64,000 nt of DNA from Pseudomonas azotoformans (GTDB taxonomy: Bacteria > Pseudomonadota > Gammaproteobacteria > Pseudomonadales > Pseudomonadaceae). Below the pieces are notes generated by a model. That model was not told the origin of the DNA. It worked only from the letters and a program-made list of their open reading frames with translations, and did not search any database. Every line of letters begins with the position of its first letter. Position 1 is the first letter of the stretch. The DNA lies in NCBI RefSeq assembly GCF_900103345.1, contig NZ_LT629702.1, positions 4,092,001 through 4,156,000 of the forward strand, in the 5' to 3' direction. Below, piece by piece: positions 32,920-42,689 of this stretch. Both the position numbers and the translations under genes were made by a program.

Positions 32920-33789
32920 ATGCTGCGTGAATTGAAGACGTTTATTGCCGTCACTCGTCACGGCACATTTGCGGCGGCGGGCATGCATATCGGGCTGACG
33001 CAGTCGGCGGTGAGTGCGCAGATTCGTCAATTGGAGCAGGCGCTCGGTGTGCCGTTGTTCGACCGTACCGGGCGCCAGGCCACGTTGAATGCTGCGGGTT
33101 TGCGTGCCTTGCCGTTGGCCAGGGAGATCCTGGAGACCTTCAACCGCATGGCGGTGCCGGTGGATGCCAACGAGTATCGGGGTGAGTTGAAGGTGGGCGC
33201 CATTACCACCGCGCAAACCGGTTTGTTGCCTCAGGCACTGGTGCGTTTGCGTCAGGCGGCGCCAACGGTGGAGTGCAAGCTGGTACCCGGCGTGTCCCTG
33301 GAGTTGTTGAGCCGGGTGGACGCCGGTGAACTGGACTCGGCGATCATCATCCGCCCGCCCTTCGACCTGCCCAAGGAACTGCACGTGCAGGTGCTGCGCA
33401 AGGAGCCGTTCGCGCTGATCGTGCCTCACACGTTGGCGGGTGATGACCCGTTGCAGTTGCTCGCGACGCAGCCGCATGTGCGCTATGACCGTGCTTCCTT
33501 TGGCGGTCGCCTGGTCAGCCGATTCCTGAAGGAACATAAACTCGACGTGCAGGTAGCATTGGAGTTGGATGAGCTGGAAGCCATCGTCAAGATGGTCGAA
33601 TGCGGCCTGGGCGTATCGCTGATTCCTCAAGCCGGGTTGTGGCTGGAGCGCTCGCCCAACGTGCGAATCATCCCATTGGGCAGCCGGACCTTTTACCGCG
33701 AAATCATCCTGCTGAGCCGCTACAGTCAACGCCACCTGCCCGTACCGCAACTGTTCACCCGCTGCCTGTTCGCCGACGCCAACCTGTAA
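32920..33789 (+). CDS. LysR-family transcriptional regulator
   Basis: The 289-residue protein has an N-terminal winged helix-turn-helix (about 1-60, LKTFIAVTRHGTFAAAG then LTQSAVSAQIRQLEQAL) and a substrate-binding co-inducer domain (about 88-285). The cognate gene may be the divergent VOC gene. It is followed by an AsnC-type gene in the same direction. Confidence 0.9.
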   Translation: MLRELKTFIAVTRHGTFAAAGMHIGLTQSAVSAQIRQLEQALGVPLFDRTGRQATLNAAGLRALPLAREILETFNRMAVPVDANEYRGELKVGAITTAQTGLLPQALVRLRQAAPTVECKLVPGVSLELLSRVDAGELDSAIIIRPPFDLPKELHVQVLRKEPFALIVPHTLAGDDPLQLLATQPHVRYDRASFGGRLVSRFLKEHKLDVQVALELDELEAIVKMVECGLGVSLIPQAGLWLERSPNVRIIPLGSRTFYREIILLSRYSQRHLPVPQLFTRCLFADANL

Positions 33790-33826
33790 GATGCCAACCC
33801 ATTGCCCGCCTATCGGAGCCCTCGCC

Positions 33827-34273
33827 TTGCCCGCCCTAGATGAAATCGACCGCCAACTGATCGCCGCCCTGCAGATCAACGCCCGCGAAAGCGTGGCCAT
33901 GCTCGCCCGGCAGTTGGGCATCGCGCGCACCACGGTGACGTCGCGCCTGGCGCGCCTGGAGAAAACCCAGGTGATCACCGGTTATGGCGTGCGCCTCGGG
34001 CAGCGGGTGGTCGATGGTGGTTTGCAGGCTTATGTGGGCATCACCGTACAAGCGCGCTCGGGCAAAGAGGTGTTGCGCCGGTTGAGTGCCATGGCCCAGG
34101 TGCAGCAGTTGTGCGCGGTGAGTGGCGAGTTTGATTATGTGGCCTGGCTGCGCACGGATTCGCCGGAGCAGTTGGACCAATTACTGGACCAGATTGGCAG
34201 CGTCGACGGCGTGGAGAAAACCACCACGTCGATCATCCTCAGTAACAAATTGGATCGCGGCCAACCAATCTGA
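33827..34273 (+). CDS. Lrp/AsnC-family transcriptional regulator, probable davBA regulator
   Basis: I start at TTG 33827 because GGAG lies 8 nt upstream and the protein then begins (M)PALDEIDRQLIAAL, as Lrp proteins usually do. This gives 148 residues. An ATG at 33791, one base after the LysR stop, would add 12 unconserved residues. An N-terminal HTH (LARQLGIARTTVTSRLARLEK) precedes an Lrp-type ligand-binding domain (about 65-140). An AsnC regulator in front of davBA matches P. putida as I recall it, which suggests lysine- or aminovalerate-dependent control. Confidence 0.85.
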   Translation: MPALDEIDRQLIAALQINARESVAMLARQLGIARTTVTSRLARLEKTQVITGYGVRLGQRVVDGGLQAYVGITVQARSGKEVLRRLSAMAQVQQLCAVSGEFDYVAWLRTDSPEQLDQLLDQIGSVDGVEKTTTSIILSNKLDRGQPI

Positions 34274-34373
34274 CCAACAGCTTCGTCATTCTGACTAAAA
34301 ACAGATCAATCCGACGACACTTTGCGTCTTATTAACGAACGCTACACTCCCTAAACTGGCTGCCATCTTTTCC

Positions 34374-34379
34374 TATACT
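34374..34379 (+). promoter_or_regulatory. Candidate -10 box for davBA
   Basis: TATACT lies within CTATACTCAG, 40 nt before the davB start. The CTATACT context could suit either sigma-70 or RpoS polymerase. The preceding AT-rich stretch (34290-34370) could hold Lrp-type sites but shows no clear consensus. Confidence 0.35.
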
Positions 34380-34419
34380 CAGCGGGTCGTGCCCCGCCGA
34401 GTCATCAGCCAGGTCAGCC

Positions 34420-36111
34420 ATGAACACGTCCAACAAAAACAATCGCCACCCTGCAGACGGTAAAAAACCCATCACCATCTTTGGCCCGGACTTCCCGTTC
34501 GCCTTCGATGACTGGATCGAACACCCCGCCGGCCTGGGCAGCATCCCCGCCGCCAACCATGGTGCCGAAGTGGCGATCGTCGGGGCCGGCATCGCGGGCC
34601 TGGTGGCCGCTTACGAGCTGATGAAACTGGGCCTCAAGCCGGTGGTGTACGAAGCCTCGAAAATGGGCGGTCGCCTGCGCTCCCAAGCCTTTGAAGGTGC
34701 CGAAGGTATCATCGCCGAGTTGGGCGGCATGCGCTTTCCGGTGTCATCGACGGCGTTCTACCACTATGTGGACAAGCTCGGCCTGGAAACCAAACCCTTC
34801 CCCAACCCGCTGACCCCGGCCTCCGGCAGCACGGTCATCGACCTCGAAGGCCAGACCCACTACGCGCAAAAACTCTCCGACCTGCCGGTACTGTTCCAGG
34901 AAGTCGCGGACGCCTGGGCCGATGCGCTGGAAGCCGGTTCACAGTTCGGCGATATCCAACAGGCTATCCGCGACCGCGACGTGCCGCGCCTCAAAGAGCT
35001 GTGGAACAAGCTGGTGCCGCTGTGGGACGACCGCACCTTCTACGACTTCGTCGCCACCTCCAAGGCGTTCGCCAAGCTGTCGTTCCTGCACCGTGAAGTC
35101 TTCGGCCAGGTGGGTTTCGGCACCGGCGGCTGGGACTCGGATTTCCCCAACTCGATGCTGGAAATCTTCCGCGTGGTGATGACCAACTGCGACGACCACC
35201 AACACCTGGTGGTCGGCGGCGTAGCCCAGGTGCCGATGGGCATCTGGCGCCATGTACCGGAGCGTTGCGCCCACTGGCCGGCCGGCACCAGCCTGAGTTC
35301 ACTGCATCGCGGCGCCCCACGCGCGGGCGTCAAACGCATTGCCCACGCCGCCGATGGCCGTTTCGCCGTCACCGACAACTATGGCGACACCCGCGAATAC
35401 GCCGCCGTGCTGACCACCTGCCAAAGCTGGCTGCTGACCACCCAGATCGAATGCGACGAGAGCCTGTTCTCGCAAAAAATCTGGATGGCCCTGGACCGCA
35501 CACGCTACATGCAGTCATCAAAAACCTTCGTGATGGTCGACCGCCCGTTCTGGAAGGACAAAGACCCGGAAACCGGCCGCGACCTCATGAGTATGACCCT
35601 CACCGACCGCCTGACCCGTGGCACCTACCTGTTCGATAACGGCGACGATAAGCCGGGGGTGATCTGCCTGTCGTACTCGTGGATGAGCGACGCCCTGAAA
35701 ATGCTGCCGCAGCCCATCGACAAGCGAGTGAAGCTGGCCCTCGATGCGCTGAAAAAGATCTACCCGAAAGTCGATATCAAGGCGCGCATTATCGGCGATC
35801 CGATCACCGTGTCCTGGGAAGCCGACCCGCATTTCCTCGGGGCCTTCAAGGGCGCGTTGCCGGGTCACTATCGCTATAACCAGCGTATGTATGCACACTT
35901 CATGCAGAAGGACATGCCCGCCGAACAACGTGGGATATTTATCGCCGGTGATGATGTGTCCTGGACGCCTGCCTGGGTCGAAGGCGCCGTGCAAACCTCG
36001 CTGAACGCGGTGTGGGGCATCATGACCCACTTTGGTGGCAGCACTCACCCCGAGAACCCAGGGCCGGGTGATGTGTTCGATGAGATCGGACCAATCGCCC
36101 TGGCAGATTAA
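34420..36111 (+). CDS. davB: L-lysine 2-monooxygenase DavB
   Basis: The 563-residue flavoprotein of the tryptophan/lysine 2-monooxygenase group has the FAD-binding VAIVGAGIAGLVAAYE (about 50-65), the GGMRFP substrate-side motif and the C-terminal WVEGAVQTSLNAVWG FAD motif. DavB oxidatively decarboxylates L-lysine to 5-aminopentanamide. The next gene encodes an amidase of the right type, and the AsnC-davB-davA-pqqF order is that of P. putida (PP_0384-PP_0381, recalled). An IaaM-type tryptophan monooxygenase is the alternative. The neighbourhood favours lysine. Confidence 0.88.
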   Translation: MNTSNKNNRHPADGKKPITIFGPDFPFAFDDWIEHPAGLGSIPAANHGAEVAIVGAGIAGLVAAYELMKLGLKPVVYEASKMGGRLRSQAFEGAEGIIAELGGMRFPVSSTAFYHYVDKLGLETKPFPNPLTPASGSTVIDLEGQTHYAQKLSDLPVLFQEVADAWADALEAGSQFGDIQQAIRDRDVPRLKELWNKLVPLWDDRTFYDFVATSKAFAKLSFLHREVFGQVGFGTGGWDSDFPNSMLEIFRVVMTNCDDHQHLVVGGVAQVPMGIWRHVPERCAHWPAGTSLSSLHRGAPRAGVKRIAHAADGRFAVTDNYGDTREYAAVLTTCQSWLLTTQIECDESLFSQKIWMALDRTRYMQSSKTFVMVDRPFWKDKDPETGRDLMSMTLTDRLTRGTYLFDNGDDKPGVICLSYSWMSDALKMLPQPIDKRVKLALDALKKIYPKVDIKARIIGDPITVSWEADPHFLGAFKGALPGHYRYNQRMYAHFMQKDMPAEQRGIFIAGDDVSWTPAWVEGAVQTSLNAVWGIMTHFGGSTHPENPGPGDVFDEIGPIALAD

Positions 36112-36121
36112 GGAGTTGAAC

Positions 36122-36916
36122 ATGCGCGTCGCCTTGTACCAATGCCCGCCGCTGCCGCTGGATGTGGCCGGCAACCTCACGCGCTTGCATCAACTGGCGC
36201 ATGAGGCCTCCGATGCCGATGTGCTGGTGCTGCCGGAGATGTTCCTCAGCGGCTACAACATCGGTGCCGAAGCCGTTGGCGCCTTGGCCGAGGCGCAGGA
36301 TGGGCCGTCGGCGCAGGCGATTGCCGAACTGGCCAAAAGCGCCGGGCTGGCGATTCTGTACGGTTACCCGGAGCGGGCCGAGGATGGTCAGATCTACAAC
36401 GCCGTGCAGTTGATCGACGCTAACGGCCAGCGCCTGTGCAACTACCGCAAGACCCATCTGTTCGGCGACCTGGACCATTCGATGTTCAGCGCTGGCGAGG
36501 ATGATTTCCCGCTGGTAGAACTCAACGGCTGGAAGCTCGGTTTCCTGATCTGCTATGACCTGGAATTCCCGGAAAACACCCGGCGCCTGGCCCTGGCTGG
36601 CGCCGAGTTGATCCTGGTGCCCACTGCCAACATGGTGCCGTTCGACTTTGTCGCCGATGTCACCGTGCGGGCGCGGGCCTTTGAAAACCAGTGCTATGTG
36701 GCCTACGCCAATTACTGCGGGCACGAAGGCGAGATCCAGTACTGCGGGCAGAGCAGCATTGCCGCGCCGAATGGACAGCGTATTGCCCAGGCCGGCCTGG
36801 ACGAAGCGCTGATTGTCGGGGAGTTGGAGCGCCAATCGCTCCTCGACGCCCGCAGTGCCAATCATTACCTGCAAGATCGCCGCCCCGAGTTGTACGGCGC
36901 GCTGCACAAGCCCTGA
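36122..36916 (+). CDS. davA: 5-aminopentanamidase DavA (nitrilase superfamily)
   Basis: From the ATG at 36122 the protein has 264 residues and the nitrilase-fold triad: Glu in LVLPEMFLSGYN, Lys in NYRKTHLFG, and Cys in FLICYDLEFPE. It hydrolyses 5-aminopentanamide to 5-aminovalerate and ammonia, the second step of the aminovalerate route of lysine breakdown. It starts 10 bp after davB with an AAGGAG site, so the two are one operon. DavT and DavD, which take the product further, are not in this window. Confidence 0.87.
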   Translation: MRVALYQCPPLPLDVAGNLTRLHQLAHEASDADVLVLPEMFLSGYNIGAEAVGALAEAQDGPSAQAIAELAKSAGLAILYGYPERAEDGQIYNAVQLIDANGQRLCNYRKTHLFGDLDHSMFSAGEDDFPLVELNGWKLGFLICYDLEFPENTRRLALAGAELILVPTANMVPFDFVADVTVRARAFENQCYVAYANYCGHEGEIQYCGQSSIAAPNGQRIAQAGLDEALIVGELERQSLLDARSANHYLQDRRPELYGALHKP

Positions 36917-36964
36917 TCCGGCCGGTTTGTTAGCATAGGCACATTCTATGTTTCGGAAGTGCCC

Positions 36965-39313
36965 ATGCCTGCGCCGGCCCACCCTCACCACCTTCACCTG
37001 ACCCTGGCCAATGGCCTGCGGGTTTCCTTGCGTCATGCCCCACGATTGAAGCGTTGCGCCGCCGTGCTGAGGGTGGCGGCCGGCAGCCATGATGTGCCGT
37101 TGGCGTGGCCGGGGCTGGCGCATTTTCTGGAGCATTTGCTGTTTCTCGGGACCGCACGCTTTCCCACAAGCGAAGGGTTGATGGCCTACGTGCAACGCCA
37201 TGGGGGCCAAGTCAATGCCAGCACCCGTGAACGCACCACGGACTTCTTCTTCGAACTGCCGGATGCCACGTTTGCCGGGGGTCTGGAGCGCTTGGCCGAT
37301 ATGCTGACCCATCCGCGCCTGGCGTTGGAGGATCAGTTGCGCGAACGCGAGGTGCTGCACGCGGAGTTTATCGCCTGGTCTCAAGACACCCAGGCGCAGC
37401 AGCAGGTCGCGTTGCTGGAAGGACTTGCAGCTGACCACCCGCTGCGCGGCTTTCATGCAGGCAACCGCGACAGCCTGCCAGTTGAGCGTGAGACCTTTCA
37501 GCAAGACTTGCGGGAATTTCACACGCAGTACTATCAGAGTGGGCAGATGACCTTGAGCCTGGCCGGCCCACTATCGCTGGAGGCACTGGAAGGCTTGGCA
37601 CAGCGGTTCAGTGAACAGCTGACCTCAGGGCCCCTGCGCCCACAATCCGTGCCCCCGGCCTTGATGCCGGGGCAAGCGCAGCACTATCAGCACATTGCCA
37701 AGGATCACCTGCATCAGGTCTTCACCTGTGATGCGCCCCGTGAAGCGCTGGAGTTTCTCTGCACCTGGCTTAACGCGTCGGCACCCGGCGGATTGCTGTC
37801 CGAACTGAAAGCGCGACACCTGGCGAGCGCACTGCAGGCGTCGGTGCTGTATCACTTCGCCGGGCAAACAGTGCTGGATATCGACATTACGCTCAGTGGT
37901 CCCGCTGAATCAGCCACACAAGTCGAGGCGTTGCTGTACGACTGGCTGAGCTTTTTCGCACACAGCGACTGGGCTGCGTTGCGCGAAGAGTTTGCTCTGC
38001 TGGCCGCTCGCCAACAGCAAACCCAAGGCGCCCTGGCATTGGCCCGAAATGACCGCCAAGACCTGTCGGAACAGGATGTCGTCGCCCTCAAGGCCCTGCT
38101 TGAATCGCTGCGCTTGCCACCCTCCGAACACCCATGGCAACTGCCGCCGAACAACCCCTTCCTGCGCCCGCCGGTCAAGGAAGAACGCGCCGGCCTGATT
38201 CGCGGCCAGACCAGCGCCCACCGAGGCTTGCGCACGTTTGCCCAGGATCGCTCCAGAGGGCGTCGTGATGCATCGGCACTGGCCTTCAGCCAGGCATTGC
38301 CGGACGACGGCGATGAAGGTGCGCTGTATCTGCAATGGCAGTCAGCCCCCACAGGCCAGGAAAGCGCGTTGCAGTCGTTACGCGAAAATGCCCGCCAGGC
38401 GGGTGTCGAAGTTTCATTCGACGATCTGGGCAGCCATAGGCTGGTGAAACTGGTCGGGCTTCAGGAACCGATCCCCGCAATCCTGGAAGTGCTGGCGCAA
38501 TGCCTGAGCGATCCGCAGGAGGCTCAAGCCGCCTCGCCGCCCATGATCGCCATCCGCGAATTGCTCAAGTCGCTGCCCGCTTGCTGCGCTGCCACCCCCT
38601 GCGAACCGGCCTCATGGGCTACCGCGCGCTGGCAAGGGCTAGGGCTGGGTTTCTCCGCCGCCCTTGAAGCCGCGATCAAAACCGCTGCGGCCCGCCTGCC
38701 GGGGCAACCCGCTAGCCTCAATCACGTCGCGCCATCCCTAGGCGGCCAACGCATCTGGCATGCGGTGCAAACCGACTCAACCGAAGCCGCCCTGCTGCTG
38801 TTTTGCCCGGCACCCAGCCAGTCCCTGGCGGACGAAGCCGCCTGGCGACTGCTCTGCCATCTGCTCCAGGCGCCCTTCTACCAGCGCCTGCGGGTAGAAC
38901 TGCAAATCGGCTACGCCGTGTTCTGCGGCATCCGGCAGATAAACGGCCAGACCGGCCTGCTGTTCGGCGTGCAATCCCCCAGCCTATCCCTGGAAGGCAT
39001 CGCCGATCACCTGCAGACCTTCCTGCAGCAACTGCCGGCGCTGATCGATAGCCGCGACGACCTGGACAACCAGACCTTGGCCGAGCAGTTCAGCACACAA
39101 GCGCTGCCCAACGCCCAAGCCGCCGAACTGCTGTGGCACGCCCACCTGGCGGGCCATCCGTCAGAGTACCTGGCTCAACTTCAAACCCAGATCAGAACCT
39201 GTACCCGCGCAGAATTGCAGCGTGCCGCCGAGCAGTTGAACGACGCCGCAGGCGGCTGGCGCTGCATCGGCAACGGCCCGCGCATCTCGACTACGTGGCA
39301 AGCGGCAGGGTGA
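36965..39313 (+). CDS. pqqF: PQQ-biosynthesis M16 zinc peptidase PqqF
   Basis: Reading from ATG 36965 (GGAAG upstream) gives 782 residues. GTG 36959 would add only two. The N-terminal M16 domain has the inverted zinc motif HFLEH (residues 53-57) and a downstream Glu in REREVLHAEF. Further M16-like domains follow without a zinc site. PqqF is thought to excise the Glu-Tyr crosslinked unit from PqqA. Gene order pqqF-pqqA is that of fluorescent pseudomonads. Confidence 0.9.
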   Translation: MPAPAHPHHLHLTLANGLRVSLRHAPRLKRCAAVLRVAAGSHDVPLAWPGLAHFLEHLLFLGTARFPTSEGLMAYVQRHGGQVNASTRERTTDFFFELPDATFAGGLERLADMLTHPRLALEDQLREREVLHAEFIAWSQDTQAQQQVALLEGLAADHPLRGFHAGNRDSLPVERETFQQDLREFHTQYYQSGQMTLSLAGPLSLEALEGLAQRFSEQLTSGPLRPQSVPPALMPGQAQHYQHIAKDHLHQVFTCDAPREALEFLCTWLNASAPGGLLSELKARHLASALQASVLYHFAGQTVLDIDITLSGPAESATQVEALLYDWLSFFAHSDWAALREEFALLAARQQQTQGALALARNDRQDLSEQDVVALKALLESLRLPPSEHPWQLPPNNPFLRPPVKEERAGLIRGQTSAHRGLRTFAQDRSRGRRDASALAFSQALPDDGDEGALYLQWQSAPTGQESALQSLRENARQAGVEVSFDDLGSHRLVKLVGLQEPIPAILEVLAQCLSDPQEAQAASPPMIAIRELLKSLPACCAATPCEPASWATARWQGLGLGFSAALEAAIKTAAARLPGQPASLNHVAPSLGGQRIWHAVQTDSTEAALLLFCPAPSQSLADEAAWRLLCHLLQAPFYQRLRVELQIGYAVFCGIRQINGQTGLLFGVQSPSLSLEGIADHLQTFLQQLPALIDSRDDLDNQTLAEQFSTQALPNAQAAELLWHAHLAGHPSEYLAQLQTQIRTCTRAELQRAAEQLNDAAGGWRCIGNGPRISTTWQAAG

Positions 39314-39424
39314 TCATTGCCGCCCCTGCAAAAGGCTTTCTCCCTCAAGACAGCGCTAACTTGAAAAGAATTGAGTAATATTCCCACGCACACATCTGAA
39401 CATCTCCGACTGGAGGTGGACTAT

Positions 39425-39472
39425 ATGTATTACTTGGTAGTAAACGTCCCATCCCTTCGTAGGAGTAAGAAT
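39425..39472 (+). other. In-frame upstream start and leader codons of pqqA
   Basis: An ATG at 39425 is preceded by GGAGG with 8 nt spacing and reads through 16 sense codons straight into the pqqA ATG at 39473 without a stop. Translation from it would give a 40-residue PqqA with a hydrophobic then basic N-terminal extension ([16 protein letters not shown]). pqqA also has its own AGGAG site at 39461-39465. Confidence 0.55.
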
Positions 39473-39547
39473 ATGACCTGGTCCAAACCTGCTTACACTG
39501 ATCTGCGCATCGGTTTCGAAGTCACCATGTACTTCGCCAGCCGTTAA
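39473..39547 (+). CDS. pqqA: PQQ precursor peptide PqqA
   Basis: The 24-residue peptide [20 protein letters not shown] followed by FASR contains Glu16 and Tyr20, the two residues that PqqE crosslinks and that become pyrroloquinoline quinone. AGGAG lies 7 nt upstream. A stem-loop directly after the gene separates it from pqqBCDE and probably keeps the peptide message in excess. Confidence 0.96.
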   Translation: MTWSKPAYTDLRIGFEVTMYFASR

Positions 39548-39562
39548 TCCGCTGGGTAATAC

Positions 39563-39594
39563 AACGCCTCGGTTCGCCCGGGGCGTTTTTGTTT
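39563..39594 (+). terminator. Attenuator or terminator between pqqA and pqqB
   Basis: AACGCCTCGG and CCGGGGCGTT pair with one G-U around a small loop, followed by TTTTTGTTTT. It lies 15 nt after the pqqA stop and 20 nt before pqqB, so partial readthrough must feed pqqBCDE unless another promoter exists. Confidence 0.8.
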
Positions 39595-39613
39595 TGAGCT
39601 TGATGGAGCTGCC

Positions 39614-40525
39614 ATGTTTGTCCAGATTCTAGGTTCCGCCGCTGGCGGTGGTTTCCCGCAGTGGAACTGCAACTGCGTGAACTGCGCGGGTTTTCGTGAT
39701 GGCAGCCTGCGGGCCCAGGCGCGTACCCAGTCGTCCATCGCGATCTCCGACGATGGCGTGAACTGGGTGCTGTGCAACGCCTCGCCGGATATCCGCGCGC
39801 AACTCCAGGGCTTTGCACCGATGCAACCGGGCCGCGCCCTGCGCGATACCGGTATCAGCGCGATCATCCTGATGGACAGCCAGATCGACCACACCACCGG
39901 CCTGCTGAGCCTGCGCGAGGGCTGCCCGCACCAGGTGTGGTGCACCGACATGGTCCATGAAGACCTCAGCACCGGTTTCCCGCTGTTCACCATGCTCACC
40001 CACTGGAACGGTGGCCTGGCCTGGAACCGTATCGAGCTGGACGCCAGTTTCACCATCCCGGCCTGCCCCAACCTGCGCTTCACCCCGCTGCCGCTGCGCA
40101 GCGCAGCGCCGCCCTACTCGCCGCACCGCTTCGACCCGCACCCGGGCGACAACATTGGCCTGATCGTCGAAGACCTGCGCACCGGCGGCAAGCTGTTCTA
40201 CGCCCCAGGCCTGGGCAAGGTTGACGCGCCGTTGCTGGAGATCATGGCCAGCAGCGACTGCCTGCTGGTGGACGGCACGATGTGGGATGACGATGAAATG
40301 CAGCGCCGTGGCGTGGGCACCCGCACCGGCCGCGAGATGGGCCACCTGGCACAGAACGGCCCCGGCGGCATGCTCGAAGTGCTGGAGCAGTTGCCCGAGC
40401 AGCGCAAGGTGCTTATCCACATCAACAACACCAACCCGATCCTCGATGAAGACTCCCCCGAGCGAGCGGAATTGGTGCGGCGCAATGTCGAAGTGGCGTA
40501 CGACTGCATGAGTATTGAATTGTAG
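39614..40525 (+). CDS. pqqB: PQQ biosynthesis protein PqqB
   Basis: The 303-residue metallo-beta-lactamase-fold protein starts [20 protein letters not shown], the PqqB hallmark with a Cys-rich zinc site (CNCVNC). The acid in [12 protein letters not shown] replaces the usual HxHxDH. It is considered an oxygenase acting on the excised diamino-acid before PqqC. GGAG precedes the ATG. Confidence 0.95.
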   Translation: MFVQILGSAAGGGFPQWNCNCVNCAGFRDGSLRAQARTQSSIAISDDGVNWVLCNASPDIRAQLQGFAPMQPGRALRDTGISAIILMDSQIDHTTGLLSLREGCPHQVWCTDMVHEDLSTGFPLFTMLTHWNGGLAWNRIELDASFTIPACPNLRFTPLPLRSAAPPYSPHRFDPHPGDNIGLIVEDLRTGGKLFYAPGLGKVDAPLLEIMASSDCLLVDGTMWDDDEMQRRGVGTRTGREMGHLAQNGPGGMLEVLEQLPEQRKVLIHINNTNPILDEDSPERAELVRRNVEVAYDCMSIEL

Positions 40526-40536
40526 GAGCTGACGAG

Positions 40537-41289
40537 ATGACTGACACGCCATTGACTACCGCCGAATTCGAAGCCGCCCTGCGAGCCAAGGGCGCCTTCT
40601 ACCACATCCACCACCCGTACCACGTGGCGATGTATGAAGGCCGCGCCACCCGCGAGCAGATCCAGGGCTGGGTCGCCAACCGTTTCTACTACCAGGTGAA
40701 TATCCCGCTCAAAGACGCTGCGATCCTGGCCAACTGCCCGGACCGTGAGGTCCGTCGCGAGTGGATCCAGCGCCTGCTCGACCACGATGGCGCCCCCGGT
40801 GAAGACGGCGGCATCGAAGCCTGGCTGCGCCTGGGCCAGGCGGTAGGCCTCGACCCCGACCAACTGCGCTCGCAGGAATTGGTGCTGCCCGGCGTACGAT
40901 TCGCGGTAGACGCCTACGTCAACTTCGCCCGCCGTGCCAGTTGGCAGGAAGCCGCCAGCAGCTCGCTGACCGAGCTGTTCGCGCCGCAGATCCACCAGTC
41001 GCGCCTCGACAGCTGGCCGCAGCATTACCCGTGGATCGACCCGGCCGGCTATGAATACTTCCGCACCCGCCTGGGCCAGGCCCGCCGCGATGTGGAACAC
41101 GGGTTGGCGATCACCCTGCAGCACTACACCACCCGCGAAGGCCAGGAGCGCATGCTGGAAATTCTCCAGTTCAAACTGGACATCCTGTGGAGCATGCTCG
41201 ACGCCATGAGCATGGCCTATGAACTCAAACGCCCGCCGTACCACAGCGTCACCGAGCAGCGGGTGTGGCACAAAGGGATCACCCTATGA
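40537..41289 (+). CDS. pqqC: Pyrroloquinoline-quinone synthase PqqC
   Basis: The 250-residue all-helical heme-oxygenase-like protein has the conserved [15 protein letters not shown]is cluster and [17 protein letters not shown]. It carries out the final ring closure and eight-electron oxidation to PQQ without a cofactor. Its stop overlaps the pqqD start (ATGA). Confidence 0.96.
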   Translation: MTDTPLTTAEFEAALRAKGAFYHIHHPYHVAMYEGRATREQIQGWVANRFYYQVNIPLKDAAILANCPDREVRREWIQRLLDHDGAPGEDGGIEAWLRLGQAVGLDPDQLRSQELVLPGVRFAVDAYVNFARRASWQEAASSSLTELFAPQIHQSRLDSWPQHYPWIDPAGYEYFRTRLGQARRDVEHGLAITLQHYTTREGQERMLEILQFKLDILWSMLDAMSMAYELKRPPYHSVTEQRVWHKGITL

Positions 41290-41561
41290 GCTTTGATCGC
41301 AGCAAGAAACCGACCTGGCGCCAGGGCTACCGCTATCAATATGAGCCGGCGCAAAAAGGCCATGTGTTGCTCTACCCCGAAGGCATGATCAAGCTCAATG
41401 ACAGCGCTGCATTGATCGGTGGCTTGATCGACGGTGAGCGCGACGTAGCAGCCATCATCGCCGAGCTGGAGAAGCAATTCCCCGGCGTGCCTGAACTCGG
41501 TGAAGACATCGAGCAATTCATGGAGGTCGCCCGTGCTGAGCACTGGATCACCCTTGCCTGA
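41286..41561 (+). CDS. pqqD: PQQ biosynthesis peptide chaperone PqqD
   Basis: The 91-residue RiPP-recognition protein starts at ATG 41286 and has the conserved [17 protein letters not shown] strand-helix region. It binds PqqA and presents it to PqqE. It overlaps pqqC by 4 nt and pqqE by 29 nt, which favours fixed stoichiometry. Confidence 0.95.
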   Translation: MSFDRSKKPTWRQGYRYQYEPAQKGHVLLYPEGMIKLNDSAALIGGLIDGERDVAAIIAELEKQFPGVPELGEDIEQFMEVARAEHWITLA

Positions 41562-42684
41562 AAAGCCGGCCATCGGCCTGCCGCTGTGGTTGCTGGCCGA
41601 GCTGACCTACCGCTGCCCGTTGCAGTGCCCATACTGCTCCAACCCGTTGGACTTTGCCGAGCAGGGCAAGGAGCTGACGACCGAGCAGTGGTTCAAGGTA
41701 TTCCGCGAAGCCCGCGAGATGGGGGCCGCGCAGCTGGGGTTTTCCGGCGGTGAGCCGCTGGTGCGCCAGGATCTGGCCGAGTTGATCGCTGAAGCACGCA
41801 AACTGGGGTTCTATACCAACCTGATCACCTCGGGTATCGGCCTCACCGAGCAGAAGATCAGCGACTTCAAGAAAGCCGGCCTGGACCATATCCAGATCAG
41901 TTTCCAGGCCAGCGACGAACAGGTGAACAACCTGCTGGCCGGCTCGAAAAAAGCCTTCGCACAGAAACTGGAGATGGCCAGGGCGGTGAAAGCCCACGGC
42001 TACCCGATGGTGCTGAACTTCGTCACCCATCGGCACAATATCGACAAGATCGACCGCATCATCGAGCTGTGCATTGCGCTGGAGGCGGACTTTGTGGAGC
42101 TCGCCACCTGCCAGTTCTACGGCTGGGCGCAGCTCAATCGTGTGGGGTTGTTGCCGACCAAAGAACAGCTGGTACGTGCCGAACGCATCACCAACGAATA
42201 CCGCGCCAAGCTGGAAGCGGAAGGTCACCCGTGCAAGCTGATCTTCGTCACACCGGACTACTACGAAGAGCGCCCGAAGGCCTGCATGAACGGCTGGGGC
42301 AGTATCTTTCTGACTGTGACGCCGGACGGCACCGCCCTGCCGTGTCACGGTGCCCGACAGATGCCGGTGCAATTTCCCAATGTGCGCGACCACAGCATGC
42401 AGCACATCTGGTACGACTCGTTCGGCTTCAACCGCTTTCGGGGCTACGACTGGATGCCCGAACCGTGCCGTTCCTGCGATGAAAAAGAGAAGGACTTCGG
42501 CGGCTGCCGTTGCCAGGCCTTCATGCTCACGGGGGACGCGAGCAATGCCGACCCGGTGTGCAGCAAGTCCGAGCAGCACGGCATCATCCTGCAAGCGCGG
42601 GAAGAAGCCGAACACGCCACCCAGACCATCCAGCAGTTGGCCTTTCGCAACGAGCGCAACTCACGGCTCATCGCAAAAGGCTGA
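41533..42684 (+). CDS. pqqE: Radical SAM PqqA peptide cyclase PqqE
   Basis: Starting at GTG 41533, with GGAGG 6 nt upstream, the protein has 383 residues. The radical SAM cluster CxxxCxxC is at Cys28, Cys32 and Cys35. A C-terminal SPASM domain has further Cys ([24 protein letters not shown]) for auxiliary Fe-S clusters. It forms the carbon-carbon bond between Glu16 and Tyr20 of PqqA. It is the last recognised pqq gene here, and no prolyl-oligopeptidase gene (pqqM) follows in this window. Confidence 0.96.
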   Translation: MLSTGSPLPEKPAIGLPLWLLAELTYRCPLQCPYCSNPLDFAEQGKELTTEQWFKVFREAREMGAAQLGFSGGEPLVRQDLAELIAEARKLGFYTNLITSGIGLTEQKISDFKKAGLDHIQISFQASDEQVNNLLAGSKKAFAQKLEMARAVKAHGYPMVLNFVTHRHNIDKIDRIIELCIALEADFVELATCQFYGWAQLNRVGLLPTKEQLVRAERITNEYRAKLEAEGHPCKLIFVTPDYYEERPKACMNGWGSIFLTVTPDGTALPCHGARQMPVQFPNVRDHSMQHIWYDSFGFNRFRGYDWMPEPCRSCDEKEKDFGGCRCQAFMLTGDASNADPVCSKSEQHGIILQAREEAEHATQTIQQLAFRNERNSRLIAKG

Positions 42685-42689
42685 CGGCC

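Noticed and set aside
34420..36916. Auxin (indole-acetate) synthesis pair IaaM-IaaH
   Set aside because: The monooxygenase is of the right superfamily, but the partner is a nitrilase-fold amidase and not an amidase-signature IaaH. Gene order also matches lysine davBA beside an AsnC regulator and pqq.
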